DNA of 64,000 bases from the NCBI GenBank assembly GCA_964458575.1, contig CAYWMD010000017.1, forward strand, positions 42,482-106,481. Direction: 5' to 3'. Origin of the DNA: CAYWMD01 sp964458575 (GTDB taxonomy: Bacteria; Verrucomicrobiota; Verrucomicrobiia; Limisphaerales; JADLHS01). The notes under the pieces are model-generated. The model was not told where the DNA came from, did not search any database, and was given only the letters and a program-made list of their open reading frames with translations. The position numbers were made by a program, and so were the translations under genes. Shown piece after piece: positions 36,905-45,961 of the stretch; position 1 is the stretch's first letter, and every line of letters begins with the position of its first letter.

Positions 36905-38235
36905 TTGTCAGCGGACTTCTTGGCGCTGTCGTTTTCCCTTTCCACCTCCTTCGCAAAACCTTTGATGCGATTCTCGCGCAAGGTGATGCTGCTCGTCTCA
37001 GGGCCGAGGCGGATGGCGATGCGCTGGCCCGATCCGCGCGTGTCGGTGATTTCGTTGCCGATGAGTTCGATGGATTTCGTTCCGCCTTGAATGTCCACGG
37101 CAAAACCATCCTTTCCGCCGTTGTCCACGAAGCGGTTGTTCTCAATGCGATTCCGGTTGCCGGTGAAGTCCTTGCCTGCTTCGGGCCGGAACAACAGGCC
37201 GACGATCTTGCTGCCAATCACTTCGTTGTCGCGGACGATATTGTCCTCGTCGTGGTGGCCAATGGAGATGCCGATGTCGTTGCCTTCGATTTGATTTTTC
37301 ACCGCGAGCCCGTGCCGCACGCCCCAGCAGAAATAGATACCGATGTGATTTCCGGTGAGCCGATTGTTGCGCATCACGGTGCGCTGCGAGCCGGAGCCCG
37401 GATGCAGGCCGAGACCTTTGTGGCTTTCGCTCGTGCAATTCTCCACGAGCACGTCGTGGCAAACCTGCCAGCTCATGCCGTCCCCATTAAAATTCCGCGC
37501 CGTGACGCCACGGATGATCACACGGTTGCACTCTTGCAAGAAAATACAACCAACGTAGTTGCCATTCAGGTTCTCGTTCTTCGCACGGTTGCCGTCGAGG
37601 ACCAGATTTTCAATTACGATGTCGGAGATGTTTTCACCGGAGATGATCGGGAACAGCGTGGAAACCGCGGTTTCAGGTGACCGCCAGAAATCTTCCCGCA
37701 ATCCCCGGTCCAGTTTGAAGCGATTTCCCGTGCGCGCAACGAGTGTGCGTTTGACTACTTTTACACTGCCCGCCGCGTCCTTCTTCGTGCGCAGGCAAAC
37801 GCCGTCGCCGAGTTCAAACCCGGTCGCGTCGGCGAGCGTGATTTCTTGGTCGAACCAATCGCTGTCCGCCGCGAGCGTCGTGGTAACGGACGGCTCTTTG
37901 ACGAACACCGTGTCCGAACCGCTGCCGAGCAGACGAACCTTGGACTGGAGATAAACCGCGTTGCGCAACCGGAAAGTGCCCGGCAGAATCTTCACCGTGC
38001 CACCCCCGAATCGCGCGACGTAATCCACCGCCGCCTGAATCGCCTTTTCGCTCGTGCCCACAATGTCCGCCTTGGCTGGCCCGACGGTGATAGTGAGCCG
38101 TTGTTCCCACGCCGGCTCGACGACGGAATCACCCATCGTGGCGCGTGGTGATTCGGGCGAATCAGTAGCAATGGCTGTGGTTGCAAAAAAAATCGTCAGC
38201 CACGCATGGGGCCAGCGCCGTAAAGCAGTAACCAA
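36901..38235 (-). CDS. Parallel beta-helix protein (pectate-lyase-like/inverting lyase fold)
   Basis: 444 residues from TTG 38235, which starts a plausible signal peptide (VTALRRWPHAWLTIFFATTA). An ATG at 38415 would add 60 residues made almost entirely of repeat sequence and put the export signal too far inside. The body shows the glycine-rich entry of pectin-lyase-like folds (AIQAAVDYVARFGGGTVKIL, followed by GTFRLRNAV) and many beta-helix coils (NVIENLVLDGN-like, NNRLTGNHIGIYF, NQIEGNDIGISIGHHD, NRFVDNGGKDG, NEITDTRGSG). This fold houses polysaccharide lyases, GH28 and alginate epimerases. Its stop overlaps the metallophosphoesterase start. Substrate unknown. No ribosome-binding site is evident, so the start is uncertain. 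Confidence 0.72.
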   Translation of the reverse strand: MVTALRRWPHAWLTIFFATTAIATDSPESPRATMGDSVVEPAWEQRLTITVGPAKADIVGTSEKAIQAAVDYVARFGGGTVKILPGTFRLRNAVYLQSKVRLLGSGSDTVFVKEPSVTTTLAADSDWFDQEITLADATGFELGDGVCLRTKKDAAGSVKVVKRTLVARTGNRFKLDRGLREDFWRSPETAVSTLFPIISGENISDIVIENLVLDGNRAKNENLNGNYVGCIFLQECNRVIIRGVTARNFNGDGMSWQVCHDVLVENCTSESHKGLGLHPGSGSQRTVMRNNRLTGNHIGIYFCWGVRHGLAVKNQIEGNDIGISIGHHDEDNIVRDNEVIGSKIVGLLFRPEAGKDFTGNRNRIENNRFVDNGGKDGFAVDIQGGTKSIELIGNEITDTRGSGQRIAIRLGPETSSITLRENRIKGFAKEVERENDSAKKSADK

Positions 38236-38237
38236 AG

Positions 38238-38350
38238 CGGAGCGCGAGTTCTCCCAACTCGCAGCGGACTGGCACGCGTTTGTTCGTCGAAAGCATTGGA
38301 GACTGGATAGCCATCGGGTGTGCTGCGGCTTGGGACAAGCCGCGCTCCGG
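38238..38350. repeat. Inverted-end repeat, family D copy 1
   Basis: 113 bp with CGGAGCGCG at one end and CGCGCTCCG at the other. It shares sequence with 41686-41797 in the opposite orientation. It ends 3 bp from the proposed TTG start of the beta-helix gene. Confidence 0.75.
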
Positions 38351-38382
38351 GAAAAATCTCGCAAGCCGTGATGATATTCCGA

Positions 38383-38445
38383 GATTGCAGTATGCGTGGA
38401 CACGGATGTTTGCATTGCTCGAATCGTGAACGCGATTCAATCTGT
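38383..38445. repeat. Direct repeat, family H copy 1
   Basis: About 60 bp resembling 41415-41475 in the same orientation; shared blocks include TGGACACGGAT and ATCGTGAAC. It lies just downstream of the stop at 38468. Confidence 0.55.
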
Positions 38446-38467
38446 CGGCCAGTCCTTTCTCGGCGAG

Positions 38468-41242
38468 CTACCTTTCGCGGGACGATTGAAGTTGCAACGC
38501 TGTCGAGTCCAACGCGCGATCATACAGGCGCACGTCGCGCATCAACCCGCGGAAGTAATCGTGCGCGCCAAAGCCAATCCGCAACGGTTTGTCCGTGGAT
38601 ATATCGAAAGCCGCAGGATCAAGTGACGATGAAATTCCGACGAGTTCGCCATCAATGTAAAGTTCCAAGCGGTCGCCGCGCCGGACGCCGGCCAGCAAGC
38701 GCCAGCAAGGTTTCAGCGCGCGGTCGTAGGTGGCGCATTTGCCCGCTTCGATGGAATACACGTGACCTGACGGGAGCGTGCCGCAGTAGAGCCGGCCTTG
38801 ATAAACCGCCATGGACCAGACGCGACGATAAATCACGTCGGGAGTCCAGTCCAGTCGGCCAATGTCCGTCCAGGTTGTTCCGCCTTCGTAGCGATATACT
38901 TGTCCCAGTGGCAGCGTGCCGCCGTAGAGTTTGCCGTTGTAAACCGAAACGCCCATGACCTCGGTCTGGTCGCCGAGCCGGCCACCGGCGACCCATTTGT
39001 CATCCGGCCCGAGCCGAAAGACACTACCCGTCGGCCAAGTCGTGACGTGCAGGCCGCCGTCGTAAACGATGAAGCCGTAGGTTTGCGTCACGCCGGGAAT
39101 CACCGGCAGGTCTTCCCATTTTCCGTCGGGCGTGAACCGGGAAACGATTCCGCCGAGATCGTAAGAAGACGTGTAGAGATGCCCGTTGTGAACGGTGAGC
39201 GTCTCGACACGCCGGCCCGGATTGCCGCGGTAAGTCCACTTCTTGCCGCCGGCATATTCATAAAGGCCGAAGCCCTCGGCGTTCAGCGTGCTGGCGTAAA
39301 GCTTCCCGTTGAATTCCGCGAGGCTGTGCAGGTTCACCGCCGCGCCGGTCGTTGGATTTTCCAGCCGGCCGCAATCCACCCAACCATTCGTGTCCGAGTA
39401 GCGAAACACGCGGCCACCGGGCGTCTGGTTCGGCGACTCCGGCAGCGCCGAACCTTGAGCGTGATACCTTCCCGTGCCCGCATACAACCCGCCCTTGAAG
39501 CTCGCCAGACAAATCACCGAGTTCGCCCGATCCGGACTGCCGAAGTCCGTCCATTGCGTGCCGCCGCCGTAGCGCCAGACGTGACCGGCTTCATTCGTTC
39601 CGGTTTCGAATGTGCCCGCATAAAGATTTCCCTCGTGAACCGTCAGCGCGAAAACGAACAGGTTGTTGCCCGGACGTCCACAATCCATCCATTTGGCATC
39701 AAGACGCGCGTCATCAATGCCGAACGAAACGTTGCGGAAATTCGACTGCGCCGTCGTGACGCCCGCGTAGTTCATAAAGCCCAGGTTGATTCCTTTGCGG
39801 GTCGTCGGATCGTAAAAGCTGAGGACATCGCCCAGCACGTCATCCAATTCGCGGTCGGTGTGAACCCACACCGAAACGGTAAAATCATTCGTGCCGAGCT
39901 TCAGCGATTTTCCGGGTTTGACTTCGATGAAAGAACTGCGGCCATCGAACGAGGCCACGGGTTTGCTGTCGCCGTCGGGGTCTTTAGCGCGCAGATTCAC
40001 GCCGTGGTTGACGCCGTGATTGCGGTTGCCCGACTTGTCCTTGGAATCGCCAGCCAACGGCCAGTGACCCAGCAGGCGGGGCTTGCCGGTTGCGTAATGT
40101 TCAACCGGCGTCGCCGCCACCAATTGCGCCAAGCCGACGAGTGGACCTTGGATGTACACGCCGTCCTCGCAACCGCTCGGACGGCGGCGGATAAACTCCA
40201 GCAGTTGCGCGCGGATGATGGGATTGTGCCGCGCCAGCCGCGCCCAATGATAAGGGGCGTAGCGATAATTGTTCACGCTTTTCCCTGAGAGAAAATCCGC
40301 AACCGTGTCTGGTCCGAGCAAAACGCGCGTGAGAAAGGTCTTGTCCAGCGCATCGAGCAGTTCGGCGGGAGCCAGTCCGTGCTCGACGCATTGGGCGAGA
40401 AAGTCGGCGGTGACGGCGCCATGCGACGTGTCATCGAATTTCTCGCCAGGGCCATCGAGTCCCGGCCAATAACCCCAGACCAACGCGCCATCCGGCAGGC
40501 GGCGGACGCGGTTGAGCGTGAACTGAACGAACCGCTCGACAAACTGGCGATAGCGCGCATCGCCAGTCGCGACATAGAGCCACAACCAGGCGCTTCCGGG
40601 AGTAAGCAATTGGTTCAACGGCAGGTGCGACTTCAACCACGGGCAGTAGAGATAGCCCTCGTCCGACGCCGGCCCGTCGCGGTATTCGCTTTCATGAATG
40701 GCCATGGCTTCCGTCGCCACTTGCAGCATCCGTTCGGCGTCTTTGCCGAAGCGCGCGCGCAATTTGTCGTCGCACTTCACGACCGCGGCGAACTGCGCCA
40801 TGGGGGCAACAATTATTCCGGTGTGAACCGCCCAGACGTAGTTTTGATCCTTGGAATATTTGACCGAACCCCACGCCGGCAGGACTTTTCCGCGAATCTC
40901 GTCGCGCCGGTTGTGTTGATCGTCGCGCGCGACAATCACCTCATCGGCCACGCGCACGAATTGCTCCGCGTAACGCGGTTCGTGCGTGGCCTGGACCATT
41001 TCGGCCAGCGCTTCAAGCGTGTAAGCGTGACCCCAGGCGATCATTCCCTGCGCGTTGTCGGTTTGCTGCGGCCTCACTGAAAGAATGCGGGCCAGCTCCT
41101 TGTCGAAATGCTCGACCAGCCATTGCCGTTCGGTCTCAACGGCGAGTTTGCCTTGGAGTGCAAGGCTGCCATTTGCGAGAACGATAGCCAGCAGGAGCGG
41201 CACGTTTGATTTCCACAAGCGATGAAAAGACGAAAAAGTCAT
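38468..41242 (-). CDS. Secreted lyase-like alpha-toroid protein with a beta-propeller nested in a LamG domain
   Basis: 924 residues from ATG 41242; the frame is open to 41512, but the extension is repeat-derived and hides the signal peptide (LWKSNVPLLLAIVLANGSLA). Residues about 30-400 are Trp-rich and helical (GMIAWGHAYTLEALAEMVQ, YVWAVHTGIIVAPMAQFAAV, DEGYLYCPWLKSHLPLNQLL), like alpha/alpha-toroid lyases. From about 405 a LamG/concanavalin-like domain begins (LLGHWPLAGDSKDKSGN, GTNDFTVSVWVHTDRELD). It is interrupted near 515-820 by roughly six propeller blades (LTVHEGNLYAGTFETG, LYTSSYDLGG, GKLYGGTLPLGQVY). LamG resumes (RLELYIDGELVGISSS, DVRLYDRALDS). Both ends look complete. The nested arrangement is unusual. 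Catalytic residues not identified. Confidence 0.78.
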   Translation of the reverse strand: MTFSSFHRLWKSNVPLLLAIVLANGSLALQGKLAVETERQWLVEHFDKELARILSVRPQQTDNAQGMIAWGHAYTLEALAEMVQATHEPRYAEQFVRVADEVIVARDDQHNRRDEIRGKVLPAWGSVKYSKDQNYVWAVHTGIIVAPMAQFAAVVKCDDKLRARFGKDAERMLQVATEAMAIHESEYRDGPASDEGYLYCPWLKSHLPLNQLLTPGSAWLWLYVATGDARYRQFVERFVQFTLNRVRRLPDGALVWGYWPGLDGPGEKFDDTSHGAVTADFLAQCVEHGLAPAELLDALDKTFLTRVLLGPDTVADFLSGKSVNNYRYAPYHWARLARHNPIIRAQLLEFIRRRPSGCEDGVYIQGPLVGLAQLVAATPVEHYATGKPRLLGHWPLAGDSKDKSGNRNHGVNHGVNLRAKDPDGDSKPVASFDGRSSFIEVKPGKSLKLGTNDFTVSVWVHTDRELDDVLGDVLSFYDPTTRKGINLGFMNYAGVTTAQSNFRNVSFGIDDARLDAKWMDCGRPGNNLFVFALTVHEGNLYAGTFETGTNEAGHVWRYGGGTQWTDFGSPDRANSVICLASFKGGLYAGTGRYHAQGSALPESPNQTPGGRVFRYSDTNGWVDCGRLENPTTGAAVNLHSLAEFNGKLYASTLNAEGFGLYEYAGGKKWTYRGNPGRRVETLTVHNGHLYTSSYDLGGIVSRFTPDGKWEDLPVIPGVTQTYGFIVYDGGLHVTTWPTGSVFRLGPDDKWVAGGRLGDQTEVMGVSVYNGKLYGGTLPLGQVYRYEGGTTWTDIGRLDWTPDVIYRRVWSMAVYQGRLYCGTLPSGHVYSIEAGKCATYDRALKPCWRLLAGVRRGDRLELYIDGELVGISSSLDPAAFDISTDKPLRIGFGAHDYFRGLMRDVRLYDRALDSTALQLQSSRER

Positions 41243-41414
41243 GAACCACGGATAAACCGAGCGCGGCCAAGCGGCGACCAAAGGGCCGCGCCAACGGAAA
41301 CCGCAGGGACACGATGGACGCAGAGCCGGCAGATCCGCCGCTTTCTCGGCGTTCATCGCGTCTCTGCGGTTGTAGTGCAGTTTGGACAATCTGCGCAGGA
41401 AAACAAAACTGTGC

Positions 41415-41475
41415 AGAATAGCAATACGGATGGACACGGATTTCAGCATTACGCATATCGTGAACAGGATTGATT
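41415..41475. repeat. Direct repeat, family H copy 2
   Basis: Counterpart of 38383-38445 in the same orientation, so the pair brackets the 38468-41242 gene. Confidence 0.55.
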
Positions 41476-41685
41476 CCAAGCTCAACCGCGAAGCACATAA
41501 AAGCGTTGGCACTTAGCGACTCGATGGCGCAAAAAATCCCTTTTCCGCATCGGATGGGGAGAAGGCGGCAAAGCCGGATGAGGTGAAGGGAAGCCTTGCG
41601 CCTTTTGTGCCTTTTTGTGGCCAAAGCAATCGGGGTCATCCGCAGGGCTATCTCTCAATTTCGTCGCGTGCGGCGAGGATATCTC

Positions 41686-41797
41686 CGGAGCGCGGCTTGG
41701 CCCAAGCCACAGCAGCCACGACTGCGAACCACTACTCCATGTTCTCAATGGTTCACCGCGAGGCAGGCTGCTGCGAGGTGGGACAACTCGCGCTTCG
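41686..41797. repeat. Inverted-end repeat, family D copy 2
   Basis: 112 bp matching the reverse complement of 38238-38350 strongly at both ends (CGGAGCGCGGCTTG block; ACTCGCGCT block) and weakly in the middle. Confidence 0.75.
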
Positions 41798-41883
41798 CTG
41801 CGGTTGCCGCTTAGCCGCACTGTGCCGTTTGCGTTCTGTCGCGGCTTGATCGAATCAGGGCTTTTGCGTCACCCACAGGCTGC

Positions 41884-44073
41884 TCATCTTCCAAGTTGGA
41901 AAAACGCCGCCGCGCCGGATGCGGCGAGTTTCGCGATTTCCCCCTCCTTTAACGCCCGACCGTAAACAAGTACATCGTCCACGTGACCGTCCAATTGCTC
42001 GTCGCTCGCCCGTTTCGCGTCTTCGCCCACAAGCAGGTTGCGGTTTAACGTGACCGGCTCGCCACCCGGGATCCATTGCCGGCCGATTGGCTTACCGTCG
42101 AGGTAGAAGGCGACAAGACCGTCATCGTAAACGACCGCGAGATGATGATATTTCCCGTCGGCAAATGTTACGGGGTCCGACAAAACCGAAATGCCCTTGC
42201 AGAACAACCTCAGGCCGTCGAGCGTGCGACCGCTCGGATCAAAATCAAACACCAGGTCGGAGGTGCCGATGGCGGACATGCCGTCGTAAGCGCTGAAGAG
42301 ACGCGCATGGCCCTTTTTGGTCGCCTTCACCATGGCTGCCAGCGTGAAAGCCCGACCTAACCGGCTGCTGCCATCAATTTCCGCGCGATTCCAGGAGCGC
42401 CACTGGGAACCGACAATCAAGGAATGTTTGCCGAAGGCCGGATCCGGTTTCTTGTTGTCGATCGCGCACGTTCCAAGATTGCGAAGCTTTTGCAGCCCAT
42501 CGTCGCCCAGCAGGTCGGACCACGCGTTGATTTCGCCGTCAAAGGTGTAGAGGGCCTGGAGACAGACGCCCGGCGGTTCGTCGAGTGGCCTGGCTTTATC
42601 GCCGGCCATGAACGAATAGAGCCGGGCGTGATCGAGCAGAAATCGGAAACGAACGGGTGCGCCGGCGGGAAGCCCTTTCTTTGACTTCCACGTCACGGGC
42701 TGTCGCACGGATTCACCCTTCAGGTTTTCACAATCATCCCGGCCGTAACCCGGAATCACGTTGCCGTCGGCGTCCAGCACTTCGACCTTCAGACTGCCGC
42801 CCCGCGAGTTGAAGTTGACCAGCATCTGCCCGTTCGCGTCCGCGAAACGTTTGGTCACGATTTCTCCGGGGACTTCGTCGGCATCGAGCGAGGCAAATCC
42901 ATCTTTGCGTAACGTGGCCAGCCCGATGGCCGACTTGTACGGGAGCAGGTCATGAAGTTCCTCGTAGCCGGTGTAATAGATCCAGAGCTCATCACCGACG
43001 AGCAAAGGCGTTGGAGCGATCACCATTCCATCGTCGAATTGGCGGAATTTGCCGAGAGGCAACAACGGCGGGCGGCTCGTTTCGTAAAGGGCATAGGGGT
43101 GCTGCACCGACGTGTCCACTTCCTCGCGCAGCCAATGAAATCCATCCCGGCTGCTCACCAACTCCAGCCAGAGCGGCCCGTGAAAATAGCCTTCCGGTTC
43201 GGCGGCGCGGTAGATTTGGAGGAAGCCGAGGTACATGGTCTGGTAGGGCAGCACCGGGCATGCGTAGAAATGCGTCCGTTGCACGGTGTCCTGCTTGCAC
43301 CACAGGTCGTCATAATCGTCGGGCGCCATCACCATCCGCAATTCCGGAAACTTGGTGAGATCCGTCGTTTCGGCATAGCCGACGGTGCGGCGGCGCAGGC
43401 CGGTGACATCACCGCTGAGCCGGTCGGTGCCGCCGCCTTTGACGGTGCAACGAAAGAGTTTGGTGTTCGGGTCGTAGTAAAAGTGGCTCGTGTCGCCGCC
43501 GGAAACGATCTTTTCCTCCGATTGCCGCTTCCACTGGATGCCATCTGGCGACGAATAGGCGTAGTACATTCCGCCGACGCCTTGGAAACGCTTCTGCGAA
43601 TCCTGCGCCCATGGAGTGCGCATGACTGCGTGGGGGCAATTGGGAATCATGTTGTTGTCCTTGCTGCCCTCCCATTCAGCGAGGCCGAGTTTGGGTTTAT
43701 CCCACTTCAAGCCGTCCTTACTCACCGCGTAGCACATGAAATGGGTTGGATATTTCTTTTTGTCCTGTTTCCAACAGTAGTAATACATGCGAAACCCCGT
43801 GCCCTCCTCGTCGGGAATAACGGCCGTGCAGTTCACCACGTTATTTTCCCACGGCTGATCCACGACGATCATTGGGCTGGCCGGGTGCTTGCGGAACTGG
43901 TGGTAGCGTCGCACGACGTTCTTTTGCGTGGCGATCAGGTGATCGTCCACAAAAAGTTGCCACGGACCGATCAGGTTCTCGGTGACTTTAGGCGTTGCCG
44001 CCAAAAGATCGTTTACGGGAATGGCCAACATTGCGCCGACACAACCGAACAGAATGCTCGTTTCAATTTTCAT
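41884..44073 (-). CDS. Secreted GH32/GH43-like propeller with C-terminal LamG domain (copy C)
   Basis: 729 residues from ATG 44073; the frame extends to a TTG at 44085, but the ATG fits the signal peptide (MKIETSILFGCVGAMLAIPV). The propeller covers about 35-400: LFVDDHLIATQKNVVRRYHQ at the N-terminus, the family's usual opening; YAVSKDGLKWDKPKLGL; YSSPDGIQWKRQ; RDGFHWLREEVD. The sandwich tail (VNFNSRGGSLKVEVLDADG, DDCENLKGESVRQPVTWKS, VRFRFLLDHARLYSF) ends near 515. Residues 525-729 form a LamG-like domain (FTLAAMVKATKKGHARLFSA, YHHLAVVYDDGLVAFYLDG, VDDVLVYGRAL), a likely glycan-binding module. Among the seven copies in the window only this one has LamG. Activity unproven. Confidence 0.82.
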   Translation of the reverse strand: MKIETSILFGCVGAMLAIPVNDLLAATPKVTENLIGPWQLFVDDHLIATQKNVVRRYHQFRKHPASPMIVVDQPWENNVVNCTAVIPDEEGTGFRMYYYCWKQDKKKYPTHFMCYAVSKDGLKWDKPKLGLAEWEGSKDNNMIPNCPHAVMRTPWAQDSQKRFQGVGGMYYAYSSPDGIQWKRQSEEKIVSGGDTSHFYYDPNTKLFRCTVKGGGTDRLSGDVTGLRRRTVGYAETTDLTKFPELRMVMAPDDYDDLWCKQDTVQRTHFYACPVLPYQTMYLGFLQIYRAAEPEGYFHGPLWLELVSSRDGFHWLREEVDTSVQHPYALYETSRPPLLPLGKFRQFDDGMVIAPTPLLVGDELWIYYTGYEELHDLLPYKSAIGLATLRKDGFASLDADEVPGEIVTKRFADANGQMLVNFNSRGGSLKVEVLDADGNVIPGYGRDDCENLKGESVRQPVTWKSKKGLPAGAPVRFRFLLDHARLYSFMAGDKARPLDEPPGVCLQALYTFDGEINAWSDLLGDDGLQKLRNLGTCAIDNKKPDPAFGKHSLIVGSQWRSWNRAEIDGSSRLGRAFTLAAMVKATKKGHARLFSAYDGMSAIGTSDLVFDFDPSGRTLDGLRLFCKGISVLSDPVTFADGKYHHLAVVYDDGLVAFYLDGKPIGRQWIPGGEPVTLNRNLLVGEDAKRASDEQLDGHVDDVLVYGRALKEGEIAKLAASGAAAFFQLGR

Positions 44074-44133
44074 CTTAGCTACCAAATGAACTTACGCCCG
44101 CTGGTTCACAGGTCATCGTCCGGCGGGCTGAGA

Positions 44134-44158
44134 GTTCAGCCGCGAATGTCGGCTGAAC
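44134..44158. terminator. 9-bp-stem hairpin in the 44074-44335 gap
   Basis: GTTCAGCCG and CGGCTGAAC pair across a 7-nt loop. No T-run follows on either strand, so it may be a Rho-type or structural hairpin rather than an intrinsic terminator. It lies upstream of the gene starting at 44073. Confidence 0.3.
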
Positions 44159-44335
44159 GACGAGGACCAAACCTGACCTGCCCGCGAGGGAGCGGGTCAT
44201 GGCAATTTCCGCTCAACACGGACGTTCGGTGCGCTTGAGGTATTCACCGCGTCTGCAACGTAAATCCCAAATGTCCACATCGTGGCAAAGGCAGCTCAGC
44301 GATTCGCAGTCAATGAACCCGGGCCAGGCGGCGGT

Positions 44336-45754
44336 TCAATCCATCACCCTAAACGCATACAGTTTTGCGTTTGTCAGTTTGAATTCGAGCCGGACGGCGT
44401 CGTTGGGCAGTTTCTCGTGCGAACCGCGCCAACTAACCTTGTGCGCAATTGAATCGCCTTTGAGCGGCTGGCAATCCTTCCAATCGTAACCCCGCACGGG
44501 TTTGCCGTTTTCGCCGAGTGCGCGGATGCGCAGTTCGCCCTGGATGTCAGCATTGACCTGGAGTGTGCGGCCTTTGAGTTCGAGCGGCTGGGTCTGGAGC
44601 GTGCCGCCGTTCGCGCCCGCGTCGCGGGAGACGTAACGGTCCACCGGCATTCGCGCCAGGCCGATCTGTCGTTCCGTCCGGGGTTCGACCTTGTGGCCCC
44701 GCGCGTAGCCGCCGTAATAGATGAACAGCTTGTCGCCGATTTGAATGGACGAACTGCCCCAGGTCATCGCATGATCCCACGTGCCCTTTTTGAGGTCACG
44801 ATCAATGAAAATCTCCGCATCACGCGTCCAGTTGCGGCCATCGCGACTCCACGCCAGCGTGGTCCAGCCGATGCCATCCTTCGGCCCGCCAGGGTCGCAG
44901 GGTAAATCATCCCGCAGGGCGCGGACGAATCCGATGAGCAGTGAACCCCGGGCGTGTGTGCCGCCCATGCCGTAAAATTCCATGTCACCCTGGTCGCGTT
45001 CGTCGGGGACGATGATGCGCCACGGCTTTTCCCAATGCACAAAGTCGGAACTGAAACTCATGCCGACAATCCGGCGCGTGCCCGGCGAGCTGCCCAGGCG
45101 CGTGCCGCGATTCCACGGATCGGTCGGCAGGCCGGAAAACAACTTGATCGCGGTGGCGTAGCGTTTGTGAATCGGATCGTAGAACGCGTCAATGATGTCG
45201 GAAACACCGTGAACCGAATATTTCGGAAAACCCTCGGGCCAACCGTGCAGCACCGGATTGCCGGGGATGCGCGTCCACTTCACGTTGTCCGGCGAGAAGG
45301 CGATGTACATGCCGCCGTCATCCTTGGGCGTGTCTTCAATCGCGGGCGTGGCCGACCAATCGGCGAGTTTGTAGCGGCGCGCGGGATCGGGATCGCAGCC
45401 CTTGTCGTCAATGATGGACGCGCCGTAGCCACGACCGCGGGCGTAGGCCACGCGCGGGTCAGACCATTCAATGCCGTCCTTCGAGGTCGCCTGCCAGACT
45501 TCCGTTCCGTGGCAATACCACATGCGCAACAAACCCGAATCCGGATCGCGCAGCACGGTCACGAAAGGTTGGGTCACGCCGAACGTTGGATTGTGAATCA
45601 CTGGGGTGGGATGCTTGACGGGCTGATTGACCCGGCGTGTGAGGCCGGTGGTTTCGGCAATGAAATGATCGTCAATGAACAGGCATGGGCCGGTTTCAGC
45701 GAGGCAATGCAGCGTCAAGAGTAAGGTCGTGATGAAGGCTGCTGTCGTTCTCAT
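44336..45754 (-). CDS. Secreted GH32/GH43-like propeller protein (copy D)
   Basis: 472 residues from ATG 45754, chosen because it begins the signal peptide (TTAAFITTLLLTLHCLAETG); the frame to 45886 lacks one. Propeller with CLFIDDHFIAETTGLTRRVN at the start, ATSKDGIEWSDPRV, SPDNVKWTRIPGNPVL, YDPIHKRYATAIKLF, SSDFVHWEKPWRI and WSRDGRNWTRDAEIF. The C-terminal sandwich is LQVNADIQGELRIRALGENG, DWKDCQPLKGDSIAHKVSW and VRLEFKLTNAKLYAFRV. This is the shortest copy, lacking extra modules, and shows the family's minimal architecture. It lies 207 bp downstream of the phosphodiesterase gene and 262 bp upstream of copy C. Catalytic acids not confirmed. Confidence 0.82.
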   Translation of the reverse strand: MRTTAAFITTLLLTLHCLAETGPCLFIDDHFIAETTGLTRRVNQPVKHPTPVIHNPTFGVTQPFVTVLRDPDSGLLRMWYCHGTEVWQATSKDGIEWSDPRVAYARGRGYGASIIDDKGCDPDPARRYKLADWSATPAIEDTPKDDGGMYIAFSPDNVKWTRIPGNPVLHGWPEGFPKYSVHGVSDIIDAFYDPIHKRYATAIKLFSGLPTDPWNRGTRLGSSPGTRRIVGMSFSSDFVHWEKPWRIIVPDERDQGDMEFYGMGGTHARGSLLIGFVRALRDDLPCDPGGPKDGIGWTTLAWSRDGRNWTRDAEIFIDRDLKKGTWDHAMTWGSSSIQIGDKLFIYYGGYARGHKVEPRTERQIGLARMPVDRYVSRDAGANGGTLQTQPLELKGRTLQVNADIQGELRIRALGENGKPVRGYDWKDCQPLKGDSIAHKVSWRGSHEKLPNDAVRLEFKLTNAKLYAFRVMD

Positions 45755-45911
45755 GATTGTGTCAGATGTGTTTGGCTGGTGCTCTTCCACTGCCGCTGGG
45801 CGAGTTTCATGGGGCAGGCCGGGAAGAGGCGGAGGTTCATGGGGAACTGCGACCTCCAACAATGGACGCGCATCGGGCAGGCGCAACTTGACACCACCAC
45901 CGTAAATAATT

Positions 45912-45953
45912 CCCTCTCCCCGCAGCGAAGCGGGGAGAGGGTAGGGTGAGGGG
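45912..45953. repeat. REP-like single hairpin, family B
   Basis: CCCTCTCCCC and GGGGAGAGGG arms (45912-45921 and 45932-45941) followed by a GGGTGAGGGG extension. A single unit of the doublets at 29176-29334 and 60058-60265, placed between the stop at 45962 and the gene starting at 45754. Confidence 0.8.
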
Positions 45954-45961
45954 CCGCCGAT

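Larger units (their letters stand above)
41243..41883. other. 641-bp non-coding interval rich in repeats
   Basis: No believable gene on either strand. It holds a copy of family H (41415-41475), one of family D (41686-41797), and a stretch at 41540-41590 resembling the CTC-rich REP type. A promoter for the downstream 38468-41242 gene probably lies within, but I could not locate one. Confidence 0.6.
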
